A stretch of 64,000 nucleotides of DNA from Panacagrimonas sp046594215 (lineage in GTDB: Bacteria; Pseudomonadota; Gammaproteobacteria; Nevskiales; Nevskiaceae), in the NCBI GenBank assembly GCA_046594215.1, contig JBKJPX010000057.1, forward strand, positions 124,001 to 188,000, read 5' to 3'. Made by a program: the position numbers and the translations under genes. Below the pieces are notes generated by a model. The model was not told the DNA's origin. It saw only the letters and a list, made by a program, of their open reading frames with translations, and searched no databases. How positions within the stretch are numbered: position 1 is the stretch's first letter; every line of letters begins with the position of its first letter. Below, piece after piece: positions 1 to 8,193 of this stretch.

Positions 1-84
1 TTGACGGACGTAACCTCTACGAGCCCAGGTTCGTCGAAAAAGCCGGCATCGCTTACTACGCCATCGGGCGCGGACGCGTCTGAG

Positions 85-411
85 ATGAGCGACGCGAGGG
101 TCGCCTGGGTGACCTGCCCGGTCGCCATCGCCGAGGCGCTCGCCACCGCGCTGGTGGAAGCGGGCGTGGCCGCCTGCGTCAATGTGCTGCCGAAGATCAC
201 CTCGATCTACCGCTGGAAGGGCGAGGTCGCCCACGACGAAGAAGCGCTGCTCATGATCAAGACCACCGCGGCGCGCTTCGAGGACCTGAGGCGCGAGGTG
301 CTCGCGCGTCATCCCTACGAACTCCCCGAGCTCATCGCGGTCGATATCGCCGCGGGCCACGCGCCTTACCTCGACTGGATCGTCGAGTCGACCGGATCCT
401 CGCATTCTTGA
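85..411 (+). CDS. cutA: Divalent-cation tolerance protein CutA
   Basis: Small CutA1-family protein of about 108 residues, a family of very stable trimers linked to copper and divalent-metal tolerance; its biochemical role is still unclear. The family pattern is visible: an N-terminal VTCPVAIAEALATALVE segment, AACVNVLPKITSIYRWKGEV, a LLMIKTT strand and the C-terminal HPYELPELIAVDI stretch. The frame stays open back to a TTG at base 1, but homology begins just after the ATG at 85, so that start is preferred. The stop overlaps the TTG start of the next gene, which suggests translational coupling. In relatives dsbD often sits between cutA and the thioredoxin; it is absent here. Confidence 0.85.
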   Translation: MSDARVAWVTCPVAIAEALATALVEAGVAACVNVLPKITSIYRWKGEVAHDEEALLMIKTTAARFEDLRREVLARHPYELPELIAVDIAAGHAPYLDWIVESTGSSHS

Positions 412-923
412 AGAAAATCGCCGCCGTCCTGATCGTCGCCCTTCTTGCCGGGGGTGGCGGCTTCGCGCTGCAGCGCTACCTGTCGGGCCGACAGCAGTCG
501 CGGGCGCTCGCGCCGGAGATCTCGCTCCCCACGCTCGACGGCGGGACCGCCTCGCTTTCGGCGCTGCGCGGCAAACTGGTGCTGGTCAACTTCTGGGCGA
601 CCTGGTGCGCTCCCTGCCTGAAGGAGATCCCGCTGCTGGTGCGGATGCAGGATCGCTACGGCGCGCACGGCCTGCAGATCCTGGGACCGGCGATGGACGA
701 ACCCGACCAGGTGAAGGCGATGCTGCCGCGGCTGAAGATCCAGTACCCCATCCTCATCGGCGAAGAACAGATTCCCAAGGCGATGGACGCGCTCGGCGAC
801 ACGATGGGCGCGCTGCCGTTTTCCGTACTGATCTCCGCTGATGGGTACGTGATCGATCGTAAGCACGGCGAATTCCATGAGGACGAGCTGACGGCCCTGA
901 TCGAGAGCAACCTGCCCCACTAG
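408..923 (+). CDS. TlpA/ResA-like thiol-disulfide thioredoxin, membrane anchored
   Basis: Extracytoplasmic thioredoxin-fold protein of 171 residues. One N-terminal hydrophobic segment (about residues 4-22) acts as a signal anchor, and the redox motif WCAPC sits in NFWATWCAPCLKEIP at about residues 63-77. The cis-proline region follows near GALPFSVLI. Such proteins reduce disulfides in the periplasm, often for cytochrome c maturation or as a partner of DsbD. The start is a TTG overlapping the cutA stop (TTGA). Its place upstream of aroQ-accB-accC is typical of Betaproteobacteria. The exact client protein cannot be told from the sequence. Confidence 0.85.
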   Translation: MKKIAAVLIVALLAGGGGFALQRYLSGRQQSRALAPEISLPTLDGGTASLSALRGKLVLVNFWATWCAPCLKEIPLLVRMQDRYGAHGLQILGPAMDEPDQVKAMLPRLKIQYPILIGEEQIPKAMDALGDTMGALPFSVLISADGYVIDRKHGEFHEDELTALIESNLPH

Positions 924-1042
924 GTTCGCCGGTCGGCAATTAGCCGCCAACGGTCCGCAACCTGCTCGGAACGGCCGACAAAGTTTCCTTCTCCCGACGC
1001 TTCGGGCAGAATCGCGGCTCTGCACCGCCCCGGATCGCTCGC

Positions 1043-1504
1043 TTGAGCCATCTGCTTCTCCTGAACGGCCCCAACCTCAACCTGCTCGGCACCCGCGAGC
1101 CCGAGGTTTACGGCGCCACCACGCTGGCCGAGATCGAGGCCGACATGACGCAGCGCGCCCAGGCGCTCGGTCATCGCCTGAGTAGTTTGCAGAGCAACCA
1201 CGAGGGCGCGCTCGTCGACCGGGTGCAAGAAGCCCGCGGCGACGTCGACTTCATCCTGCTCAACCCGGGCGCCTTCACGCACACGAGCGTCGCCCTGCGC
1301 GATGCCCTCCTCGGCGTCGCGATCCCGTTCATCGAGATCCATCTCTCGAACGTGTACCGGCGCGAGTCGTTCCGGCATCACTCGTATTTCTCGGACATCG
1401 CCGTCGGCGCGATCGTGGGCCTCGGCCCGATCGGCTACGGCCTTGCGCTGCAAGCAGCGGATCAACAACTGAAGGCCAAGCCCAATCCAGGCGCCACACC
1501 ATGA
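1043..1504 (+). CDS. aroQ: 3-dehydroquinate dehydratase, type II
   Basis: Cytoplasmic shikimate-pathway enzyme converting 3-dehydroquinate to 3-dehydroshikimate. The 153-residue length fits the dodecameric type II class. Visible signatures are LLLNGPNLNLLGTREPEVYG at the N terminus (catalytic Tyr in EVYG), the QSNHEGALVD loop, NPGAFTHTSVALRDAL and IEIHLSNVYRRESFRHHS (catalytic His). The start is a TTG placed directly before the conserved LLLLNGPN block. It lies 120 nt after the thioredoxin gene and about 100 nt before accB, the usual betaproteobacterial arrangement. Confidence 0.95.
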   Translation: MSHLLLLNGPNLNLLGTREPEVYGATTLAEIEADMTQRAQALGHRLSSLQSNHEGALVDRVQEARGDVDFILLNPGAFTHTSVALRDALLGVAIPFIEIHLSNVYRRESFRHHSYFSDIAVGAIVGLGPIGYGLALQAADQQLKAKPNPGATP

Positions 1505-1610
1505 GCGCCCTCGCCGGCACGGCCGTCCTCGCCCCACCGCCCGTCTCGATGCGGGCGGGGGGCATCAACGTCGCCACCGGCGGCAAACACACCCAGGGGA
1601 ACTAGCGGCA

Positions 1611-2084
1611 ATGGACCTGCGCAAAATCAAGACGCTGATCGACCTCGTAGAGCAATCGGGCATCTCGGAACTGGAAGTCAAAGAAGGCGAGGAGTCGGTG
1701 CGCATCAGCCGCAACACCGGCCCCGTCACGCAGTACATCTCCGGACCGATGCCCTCGGGTTCTTACTCGCCGCCCCTACAGGCGGCGCAGATCGCGGCCC
1801 CGCTGCCAGCGGCGGCGCCCACCGAACCGCCCAAGCCCGCGATCGACATGCGCCACATCGTACGCGCGCCCATGGTGGGTACCTTCTATCGTCAGCCCTC
1901 GCCCGGCGCGAAGTCGTTCGTCGAGATCGGCCAGACCGTCAAGGTCGGCCAGACGCTGTGCATCATCGAGGCGATGAAGATGCTCAACCAGATCGAGTCC
2001 GACAAGGCCGGCGTCGTGGCCGAGATCCTGGTGCAGAACGAGAACGCGGTGGAGTTCGACCAGCCGCTGTTCGTGATCGAGTAG
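1611..2084 (+). CDS. accB: Biotin carboxyl carrier protein of acetyl-CoA carboxylase
   Basis: Carrier subunit (157 residues) of acetyl-CoA carboxylase, which holds the biotin used in the first step of fatty acid synthesis. The N-terminal domain is followed by an Ala/Pro-rich linker (about residues 45-80) and the biotinyl domain. The biotin attachment motif EAMKM is present with the modified lysine at about residue 123. It is followed after 13 nt by accC, so the two are almost certainly cotranscribed; AccB:AccC stoichiometry usually relies on this coupling. Confidence 0.96.
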   Translation: MDLRKIKTLIDLVEQSGISELEVKEGEESVRISRNTGPVTQYISGPMPSGSYSPPLQAAQIAAPLPAAAPTEPPKPAIDMRHIVRAPMVGTFYRQPSPGAKSFVEIGQTVKVGQTLCIIEAMKMLNQIESDKAGVVAEILVQNENAVEFDQPLFVIE

Positions 2085-2097
2085 GCGGACCGCCTCG

Positions 2098-3456
2098 ATG
2101 AGAGAGATCAAGAAGATCCTGATCGCCAACCGTGGCGAGATCGCGTTGCGCATCCTGCGCGCCTGCCGCGAGATGGGCATCAAGACCGTGGCGGTCTACT
2201 CGCAGGCCGACCGCGACCTCAAGCACGTGCTGCTCGCCGACGAGGCCGTCTGCATCGGCCCGCCGGCCGCGCAGAAGAGCTACCTCAACATGGCCGCGAT
2301 CATCAGCGCGGCCGAAGTCACGCAGGCCGACGCGATCCACCCCGGCTACGGCTTCATGTCGGAGAACGCGGATTTCGCCGAGAGCGTGGAAAAGTCCGGT
2401 TTCATCTTCATCGGTCCGAAGTCGGAGACGATCCGGCTGATGGGCTCCAAGACCAACGCCAAGGCCGAGATGATCGCGGCCGGCGTGCCCTGCGTGCCCG
2501 GCTCGGACGGTGTGCTGCCCGAGGACGAAGCCGAGTGCCTGAGCATCGCAGAGTCGGTGGGCTACCCGGTTCTGATCAAGGCCGCGTCGGGCGGCGGCGG
2601 GCGCGGCATGCAGGTCGTGCGCACGAGCGAGGAATTGATCGGCAAGATCCAGATCGCGCGCACCGAAGCGCTCAACGCATTCAAGGATTCGTCCGTGTTC
2701 CTCGAGAAATACCTCGAGACCCCGCGCCACGTCGAAGTGCAGGTGCTGGCGGACGGCCAGGGCAATGCCATCTACCTGGGCGAGCGCGACTGCTCGATGC
2801 AGCGACGCAACCAGAAGGTCGTCGAGGAGTCCCCTGCGCCCGGGATCACCGACGAGCAGCGCGAGGAGATCGGCCATCTCTGCGTGGAAGCCTGCAAGCG
2901 CATCGGCTACCGCGGCGCCGGCACGTTCGAGTTCCTGTACGACGCGGGCAAGTTCTACTTCATCGAGATGAACACGCGAATCCAGGTGGAGCACCCGGTC
3001 ACGGAGATGGTGACGGGCGTCGACCTCATCCGCGAGATGATCAAGATCTCCGACGGCCGCAAGCTCACCAAGAAGCAGGGCAACATACGCCTGCGCGGCC
3101 ACGCGATCGAGTGCCGCATCAACGCCGAGAACGCGCGCACCTTCATTCCCTCGCCGGGTTGCATCACCAAGTACCACGCGCCGGGCGGACCGGGCGTGCG
3201 CATGGATACGCACATCTACTCGGGCTACAAGGTGCCGCCGCATTACGACTCGATGATCGGCAAGCTGATCTGCTGGGGCAACACGCGTGACTCGGCGATC
3301 GCACGCATGAAGGGCGCGCTGTCCGAGATGATCATCGAAGGCATCGAGACGAACGTGGCCCTCCAGCAGCGGATCATGCGCGACGAGGCCTTCATCGAAG
3401 GGCATCACGACATCCACTACATGGCCGGCATGCTCGAGCGCTGGGCACAGGAATAA
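2098..3456 (+). CDS. accC: Biotin carboxylase subunit of acetyl-CoA carboxylase
   Basis: ATP-grasp enzyme (452 residues) that carboxylates the biotin on AccB with ATP and bicarbonate. Conserved blocks include KILIANRGEIALRILRACREMG at the N terminus, HPGYGFMSENADFAE, the glycine-rich ATP loop KAASGGGGRGMQVV, ERDCSMQRRNQKVVEE, and FIEMNTRIQVEHPVTEMVTGVDL with the catalytic Glu and Arg residues. Length and start agree with E. coli AccC (449). prmA commonly follows accC in Betaproteobacteria, but here the next gene is fbp, only 59 nt downstream. Confidence 0.97.
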   Translation: MREIKKILIANRGEIALRILRACREMGIKTVAVYSQADRDLKHVLLADEAVCIGPPAAQKSYLNMAAIISAAEVTQADAIHPGYGFMSENADFAESVEKSGFIFIGPKSETIRLMGSKTNAKAEMIAAGVPCVPGSDGVLPEDEAECLSIAESVGYPVLIKAASGGGGRGMQVVRTSEELIGKIQIARTEALNAFKDSSVFLEKYLETPRHVEVQVLADGQGNAIYLGERDCSMQRRNQKVVEESPAPGITDEQREEIGHLCVEACKRIGYRGAGTFEFLYDAGKFYFIEMNTRIQVEHPVTEMVTGVDLIREMIKISDGRKLTKKQGNIRLRGHAIECRINAENARTFIPSPGCITKYHAPGGPGVRMDTHIYSGYKVPPHYDSMIGKLICWGNTRDSAIARMKGALSEMIIEGIETNVALQQRIMRDEAFIEGHHDIHYMAGMLERWAQE

Positions 3457-3515
3457 CGTCGACACCCCACATGGTTCGACTTTTGCAGCAACCGCCGGCC
3501 CGACAAGATCTCCAC

Positions 3516-4514
3516 ATGAAACACGTCTTCCTCACCCAGTTCCTGATCGAAGAGATGCGCGATCGCGGCGAGCAGATGCCCGACCTGCGCCTGCTCATCG
3601 AGGTCGTGGCGCGCGCCTGCAAGCGCATCTCGATCGCCGTCGGCAAGGGCGCGCTTGGCGGCATCCTCGGCGAAGCGGGCACGGGCAATATCCAGGGCGA
3701 GGCGCAGAAGAAGCTCGACGTGCTGTCGAACGACATCCTGCTCGAAGCCAACGAGTGGGGCGGGCATCTTGCGGCGCTGGCGTCCGAGGAAATGGACGAG
3801 GCGCAGATGATCCCCGAGCAGTATCCGAAAGGCGGCTACCTGCTGCTGTTCGATCCGCTCGACGGCTCCAGCAACATCGACGTGAACATCTCCGTCGGCA
3901 CGATCTTCTCGGTGCTGCGCGCACCGCGCCGCGCCGGTACGCTCGAGGAATCGTTCCTGCAGCCCGGCACCTCGCAGGTCTGCGCCGGCTACGCGCTGTA
4001 CGGTCCGAGCACGCAACTCGTGCTGACCATCGGCACAGGCGTTCACGCATTCACCCTGGATCGCGAGCTCGGCAGCTTCATGCTCACGCAGCGTGACCTC
4101 CAGATTCCCGCGGACACCCAGGAGTTCTCGGTCAACGCCTCGAACGCGCGGCACTGGGAAGCACCGGTGAAGCGCTACATCGACGAGTGCCTGGCCGGAA
4201 AGGACGGACCGCGCGGCAAGGACTTCAACATGCGCTGGGTCGCCTCGATGGTCGCCGACGTGCATCGCATCCTGACCCGAGGCGGCGTGTTCATGTACCC
4301 GCTCGACTCCAAGACGAAATCGCAGGGCGGCAAGCTGCGCCTGATGTACGAAGCCAACCCCATGAGTATGATCGTCGAGCAGGCCGGCGGCGCCGCCAGC
4401 ACCGGGCGCGAGCGCATCCTCGACATCAAGCCTTCCAAGCTGCACCAGCGTGTGCCAGTGATCCTCGGCTCGAAGAACGAGGTCGAGAGAGTCGCGGGGT
4501 ATCACGCAGGCTAA
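3516..4514 (+). CDS. fbp: Fructose-1,6-bisphosphatase class 1
   Basis: Gluconeogenic phosphatase hydrolysing fructose-1,6-bisphosphate to fructose-6-phosphate. The class I metal site LLFDPLDGSSNIDVNISVGTIFS is intact, and the C-terminal substrate-binding block GGKLRLMYEANPMSMIVEQAGG is present. Starting at the ATG at 3516 gives 332 residues, the same as E. coli Fbp. An in-frame ATG at 3471 would add 15 residues without obvious homology. The next gene, 14 nt downstream, encodes a PPi-phosphofructokinase acting on the same substrate pair, so this is a compact switch between the two hexose phosphates. Confidence 0.93.
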   Translation: MKHVFLTQFLIEEMRDRGEQMPDLRLLIEVVARACKRISIAVGKGALGGILGEAGTGNIQGEAQKKLDVLSNDILLEANEWGGHLAALASEEMDEAQMIPEQYPKGGYLLLFDPLDGSSNIDVNISVGTIFSVLRAPRRAGTLEESFLQPGTSQVCAGYALYGPSTQLVLTIGTGVHAFTLDRELGSFMLTQRDLQIPADTQEFSVNASNARHWEAPVKRYIDECLAGKDGPRGKDFNMRWVASMVADVHRILTRGGVFMYPLDSKTKSQGGKLRLMYEANPMSMIVEQAGGAASTGRERILDIKPSKLHQRVPVILGSKNEVERVAGYHAG

Positions 4515-4528
4515 TCAGGAGAAGCGAG

Positions 4529-5794
4529 ATGCCGCGCAACGCCCTTTACGCCCAGTCCGGCGGCGTCACCGCGGTCATCAACGTCTCGGCGCAGGGCGTG
4601 ATCGAAACCGCACGCCAGCACCCGCAGCACTTCGGCAAGCTCTACGCGGGCCGAAACGGCATCATCGGTGCACTGACCGAAGACCTGATCGACACTTCTC
4701 AGGAATCCGACGCCGCCATCGCCGCGCTGCGGCACACGCCGGCTGGGGCCTTCGGTTCCTGCCGTCACAAGCTCAAGGGCCTGGACAAGAATCGCGCGGA
4801 GTACGAGCGCCTGATCGAGGTGTTCAAGGCGCATGACATCGGCACCTTCTTCTACAACGGCGGCGGCGACAGCGCCGACACCTGCCTGAAGGTGAGCCAG
4901 CTCGGTGAGACGCTGGGCTATCCCGTCCAGGCAATCCACGTTCCCAAGACGATGGACAACGACCTGCCGTTCACGGACTGCTGCCCGGGCTTCGGGTCGG
5001 TAGCCAAATACACCGCGGTGTCGATCCGCGAAGCGGGCTTCGACGTCGCGAGCATGTCGAGGACCTCGACCAAGGTCTTCATCCTCGAAGTCATGGGCCG
5101 CCACGCCGGGTGGACCGCAGCGGCCGGAGGCCTGGCCTCCGAGAAGGAAGGCGACGCGCCGCAGGTGATCCTGTTCCCGGAGATCGTGTTCGACGAGGAG
5201 AAGTTCCTCGCCGCGGTGGACGCCAACGTCAGGACATACGGCTCCTGCTCGATCGTCGCGAGCGAGGGGATCCGCCTGGCCTCGGGCCAGTTCGTGTCGG
5301 AAGCCGGCGGCAAGGACGCTTTCGGCCACACGCAACTGGGCGGCCTTGCGCCCCTGCTGGCCAAGCTCGTCGGTGAACGCCTCAAACACAAGCAGCACTA
5401 CGCCGTCGCGGACTATCTGATGCGCGCGGCGCGCCACATCGCGAGCGGCACCGACGTCGAACAGTCGTACGCGGTCGGCAAAGCCGCCGTCGAACTTGCG
5501 GTCGCGGGAAAGTCCGGCGTGATGGCGACGATCGAACGCCAGTCCGATGCGCCTTACGTCTGGAAGACCGGCGAGGTGCCGCTGTCGCAGGTCGCCAACG
5601 TCGAAAAGAAGATGCCGCGCGATTTCATTACCGCCAACGGCTTCCACATCACGGATACCTGCCGACGCTACCTTTCGCCCCTGATTGCCGGCGAGGACTA
5701 CCCGCCATATCGCAACGGGCTGCCGGTCTACGTGACGCTGCGCAACATCGCGGTGCCGAAGAAGCTCGCGGGGTTCACCGTCACGAAGGGATGA
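4529..5794 (+). CDS. pfp: Pyrophosphate-dependent 6-phosphofructokinase
   Basis: Reversible enzyme (421 residues) interconverting fructose-6-phosphate and fructose-1,6-bisphosphate with pyrophosphate. It belongs to the PFK-A fold: YAQSGGVTAVIN at the N terminus, GGGDSADT, VPKTMDNDLPFTDCCPGFGS and LEVMGRHAGW. The Asp in GGGDS and the Lys in PKTMDND are the residues associated with PPi rather than ATP use. An AGGAGA ribosome site precedes the ATG at 4529. It is probably cotranscribed with fbp. No classical ATP-dependent pfkA is seen in the window. Confidence 0.9.
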   Translation: MPRNALYAQSGGVTAVINVSAQGVIETARQHPQHFGKLYAGRNGIIGALTEDLIDTSQESDAAIAALRHTPAGAFGSCRHKLKGLDKNRAEYERLIEVFKAHDIGTFFYNGGGDSADTCLKVSQLGETLGYPVQAIHVPKTMDNDLPFTDCCPGFGSVAKYTAVSIREAGFDVASMSRTSTKVFILEVMGRHAGWTAAAGGLASEKEGDAPQVILFPEIVFDEEKFLAAVDANVRTYGSCSIVASEGIRLASGQFVSEAGGKDAFGHTQLGGLAPLLAKLVGERLKHKQHYAVADYLMRAARHIASGTDVEQSYAVGKAAVELAVAGKSGVMATIERQSDAPYVWKTGEVPLSQVANVEKKMPRDFITANGFHITDTCRRYLSPLIAGEDYPPYRNGLPVYVTLRNIAVPKKLAGFTVTKG

Positions 5795-5811
5795 AGCCAC
5801 CGGTGTGACGC

Positions 5812-5871
5812 TCGGACGAAGTCCGGGCTCGTTGCCCGCAGATCGAAGAAAACTGCCGGACTTCGTTCGGG
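5812..5871. repeat. Inverted pair of a short dispersed repeat, possible terminator between convergent genes
   Basis: CGAAGTCCGG at 5817-5826 pairs perfectly with CCGGACTTCG at 5856-5865. The longer arms (5812-5830 and 5853-5871) are two opposite copies of a unit close to CCCGGACGAAGTCCGGCA. A third copy lies directly after the acyl-CoA dehydrogenase stop codon at 21947. The pair sits between the convergent pfp and ATPase genes, where a shared terminator would be expected, but no T tract is evident. Confidence 0.5.
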
Positions 5872-5895
5872 CTACGCGGCGACGCTTCGGTCGAA

Positions 5896-7215
5896 TCAGG
5901 CCGGCGTCGACCCGTAGATCTTGTGACTGTGGTGATCCTTCGGTTCCCATAGCGAGATGCCGGTGTCGATGTCCTGCACCGGAATCAGCGACTCGCCGCG
6001 CGAGCAACTGTCCACGAACGCCGCCTCGAGCGTACGCACCAGCGCGCGTGCGTTGCCGTGCCAGCGACAGGTCCGGATCCGCTCCCAGGCCTCGTCTTGC
6101 AGGCCGGTGGGTCCCTTCCACGTGGTGCAGCCCTCGTTGAGCCGCGCGAGCGTCGTCGCAGTCACGGCAATCATGTCTTCCTCGCGCTGTGACAGCTCCG
6201 GCACCTGCAAGGTCGCCGCACCCAACCGCGTGAATTCGTCGATGTTCACCGAGTCCATCAGGTGCTGCCAGCTGCGGTTGGTGGCAAACAGCAGCGCGCA
6301 ATCCAGGCGCTGTTTGGCAGCGGCACCGAAAGGCAGGTACTGGCCGTTGTCGAGCGCCTCCATGAGCACTTCCATCACGGCTCCCATGACGCCATGACTC
6401 TCGTCCAGGAAGCACACGCCGTCGCGCGCCTGCGTGAAGGCCCCGATGCGCGCGCCTGCGCCTGGAAACGCACCGGCGACATGGCCGCAGAGCAGAGACT
6501 TCACCGAGGACTTGTCGCCCGTGTTCTCGGCCGCGAGGTTCACCGACACGAAGCGGCCCTTGTTGCGGACCAGGAAGTAGTAGTACGCGAGCGAGGTCTT
6601 GCCGCTGCCCGGTCCACCGAGCAGATAAGCACGGTGAATGCCGTTCTGAGCAAACGCGCGAACACGGGTCACGAGCGCTTGCAGCCGCGGGCTGAAAACG
6701 TAGAAATTCTTCCAGCTCTGGTTCTCGACCTCGGTCGTCATTGGCATGCGGATGACGTTCTCCTCTCGCACCGGGCTCATGCGCTCGCCCAGATGCGTGG
6801 ACACGCCGTCGAGGTCCGAGGCCACCAGCAGGTGCATGCCGCCGAGGCGGTGTTCCGACGCGCGCCGTTCCAGCCAGCGACCGAACGCGAGGAGCTGGGC
6901 CGGCCTGATCGCGATGATCAGCGAGATGCCGCGCCCCTGCCGTCGCAGCGCGAGCACGGCATCGGCGAGCGGATCCAGGCGCGCGGGCTCCAGGAACAGG
7001 CCAAGCACGAAATCGCTCTCCATCGGCTCGCCCTCGAACCCGAGCGGAAGGCCGCGGAACTCGAAGCGCCGTCCAGCCGCGAGGTGATGATGGAAGGCGC
7101 CGACGCGCTGCTCGTCGCGCAGCTGCGTGTCGGCGGTGTAGATGATCAGATCCGGCGCGGGCATGCGATCGGCACTGGGGAGGTTCTGATTTTTCTTCTG
7201 ACCAAGCCGGAACAT
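5896..7215 (-). CDS. Orphan AAA+ ATPase related to sigma-54 activators, lacking helix-turn-helix and GAFTGA threonine
   Basis: A 439-residue protein. The first ~170 residues are not recognised. Residues about 175-400 match the central ATPase domain of bacterial enhancer-binding proteins: Walker A GGPGSGKT (about 200-207), the L1 loop region GHVAGAFPGAG (about 244-254), Walker B VCFLDES (about 267-273), a sensor-I-like FATN, and WHGNARAL resembling the family's WPGNVREL block. The sigma-54 contact motif GAFTGA reads GAFPGA, and no C-terminal DNA-binding helix-turn-helix is present. Activation of sigma-54 polymerase is therefore doubtful; a remodelling role is possible. A GGGGAAG ribosome site precedes the ATG. 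Function unknown. Confidence 0.7.
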   Translation of the reverse strand: MFRLGQKKNQNLPSADRMPAPDLIIYTADTQLRDEQRVGAFHHHLAAGRRFEFRGLPLGFEGEPMESDFVLGLFLEPARLDPLADAVLALRRQGRGISLIIAIRPAQLLAFGRWLERRASEHRLGGMHLLVASDLDGVSTHLGERMSPVREENVIRMPMTTEVENQSWKNFYVFSPRLQALVTRVRAFAQNGIHRAYLLGGPGSGKTSLAYYYFLVRNKGRFVSVNLAAENTGDKSSVKSLLCGHVAGAFPGAGARIGAFTQARDGVCFLDESHGVMGAVMEVLMEALDNGQYLPFGAAAKQRLDCALLFATNRSWQHLMDSVNIDEFTRLGAATLQVPELSQREEDMIAVTATTLARLNEGCTTWKGPTGLQDEAWERIRTCRWHGNARALVRTLEAAFVDSCSRGESLIPVQDIDTGISLWEPKDHHSHKIYGSTPA

Positions 7216-7933
7216 GCTTCTTCCCCAGGGATTTGCCGAGTCACGCTACGCGGCGGTCACGATAGCGCCGCGGCGGGTCCGATGAACAGCCGCAGGCCAC
7301 CGATCGACGGTGCGCGACCTGTGCACGATCCTGAAAGCGGGCGCAGGAGGTTCCGGCGCGGTCGACATTCGACCGCCTACGCAGCGTCCTTGCTGCTGCA
7401 AACGGCCCCGCGAAAGATTGCCGAGGATTCGTGAAGGCTGCGACCGAGGCCGTCCGATCTAGTCGTCGAGGACGCCTTGGAAATTCGCGCATACGGCCGC
7501 GGCTTCAGTTCCATGCAGGTTCGGATTACCTCCACACTTCCACGGTATCTGCTCAGGACACTGCTAGGCTGCTAGCTAGCGCCCCACTATCGGCACGGTC
7601 AGGAGTAAGCAGCGTGTCGACGCATATCGCGGTGCACGAGTATGGGCAGACCACGAAAAGCTATGTTATCGCTGCCGGCTTAACGGCCTCAGGCAACAAC
7701 TGATTTGCCCCCGCTGAAGCTGGTGATGCTCAAAAGCTCATTTGCCAGCTGCTGAAGCTTTGCTATGGCTCGGCTGTTCGCACGGCCACATGTTCGAGAT
7801 CCGCGGTTGGCTTCGTTAGGCAGTCGGTGGCAAAAAACTCTCGGCGAGCACCCCGGCGCGCCCAAAACACCCCGCCGCTTTCGGCTCGCCGGCTCTCCAA
7901 GCAACGACATGGACTTCCCAAGCTCCAGACATG
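7216..7933. other. Gene-poor stretch, no supported gene
   Basis: About 720 nt between the orphan ATPase and the terminator downstream of tRNA-Leu. Both strands contain only short open frames (up to about 90 codons) with no recognisable protein, signal peptide or convincing ribosome site. The part around 7560-7780 looks less GC-rich than its surroundings by eye, which may indicate decayed or foreign DNA. In many Betaproteobacteria the nuo operon begins downstream of this tRNA-Leu; no trace of nuoA is visible here. Confidence 0.5.
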
Positions 7934-7960
7934 AAAAAACCCCGTACTTTCTCGGGGTTT
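7934..7960 (-). terminator. Rho-independent terminator downstream of tRNA-Leu
   Basis: On the minus strand an 8-bp stem AAACCCCG/CGGGGTTT (7937-7944 with 7953-7960), an 8-nt loop and a run of six T (7934-7939) form a canonical intrinsic terminator 34 nt after the tRNA 3' end. It closes the glmM-tpiA-secG-tRNA transcription direction. Confidence 0.85.
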
Positions 7961-7993
7961 CGGAACTTCTACAAATTTTCTTGAACTACTTAA

Positions 7994-8078
7994 TGGTGCC
8001 GACGGAGGGACTCGAACCCCCACGACTTTCGCCGCTACCACCTCAAGGTAGTGCGTCTACCAATTCCGCCACGTCGGC
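7994..8078 (-). tRNA. tRNA-Leu (GAG anticodon)
   Basis: An 85-nt gene with encoded CCA. Acceptor arms GCCGACG (from 8078) and CGTCGGC (ending 7998) pair fully, the discriminator is A, and the anticodon loop TTGAGGT gives GAG. The T arm carries GGTTCGAGTCC. A long variable arm, as expected for leucine, is present. The position after tpiA-secG is the standard betaproteobacterial location. Confidence 0.97.
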
Positions 8079-8193
8079 AAAAAAACATCCCACAACCGGA
8101 CCGGGACACCGCGTCCCGTTGGGCAAGGGGCGCGAATCTTAGCGAGTCGACCGGGCTTTGTCTCGTCCTGGTTTTCTCGCGATGCCGCGGATT

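Noticed and set aside
7431..7703. 90-codon open frame in the gene-poor region
   Set aside because: No ribosome site, no recognisable domain, and no signal peptide. Kept only as part of the gene-free stretch.
7765..8142. Open frame over tRNA-Leu reading TEGLEPPRLSPLPPQGSASTNSATSA
   Set aside because: Also a false protein translated from a tRNA gene.
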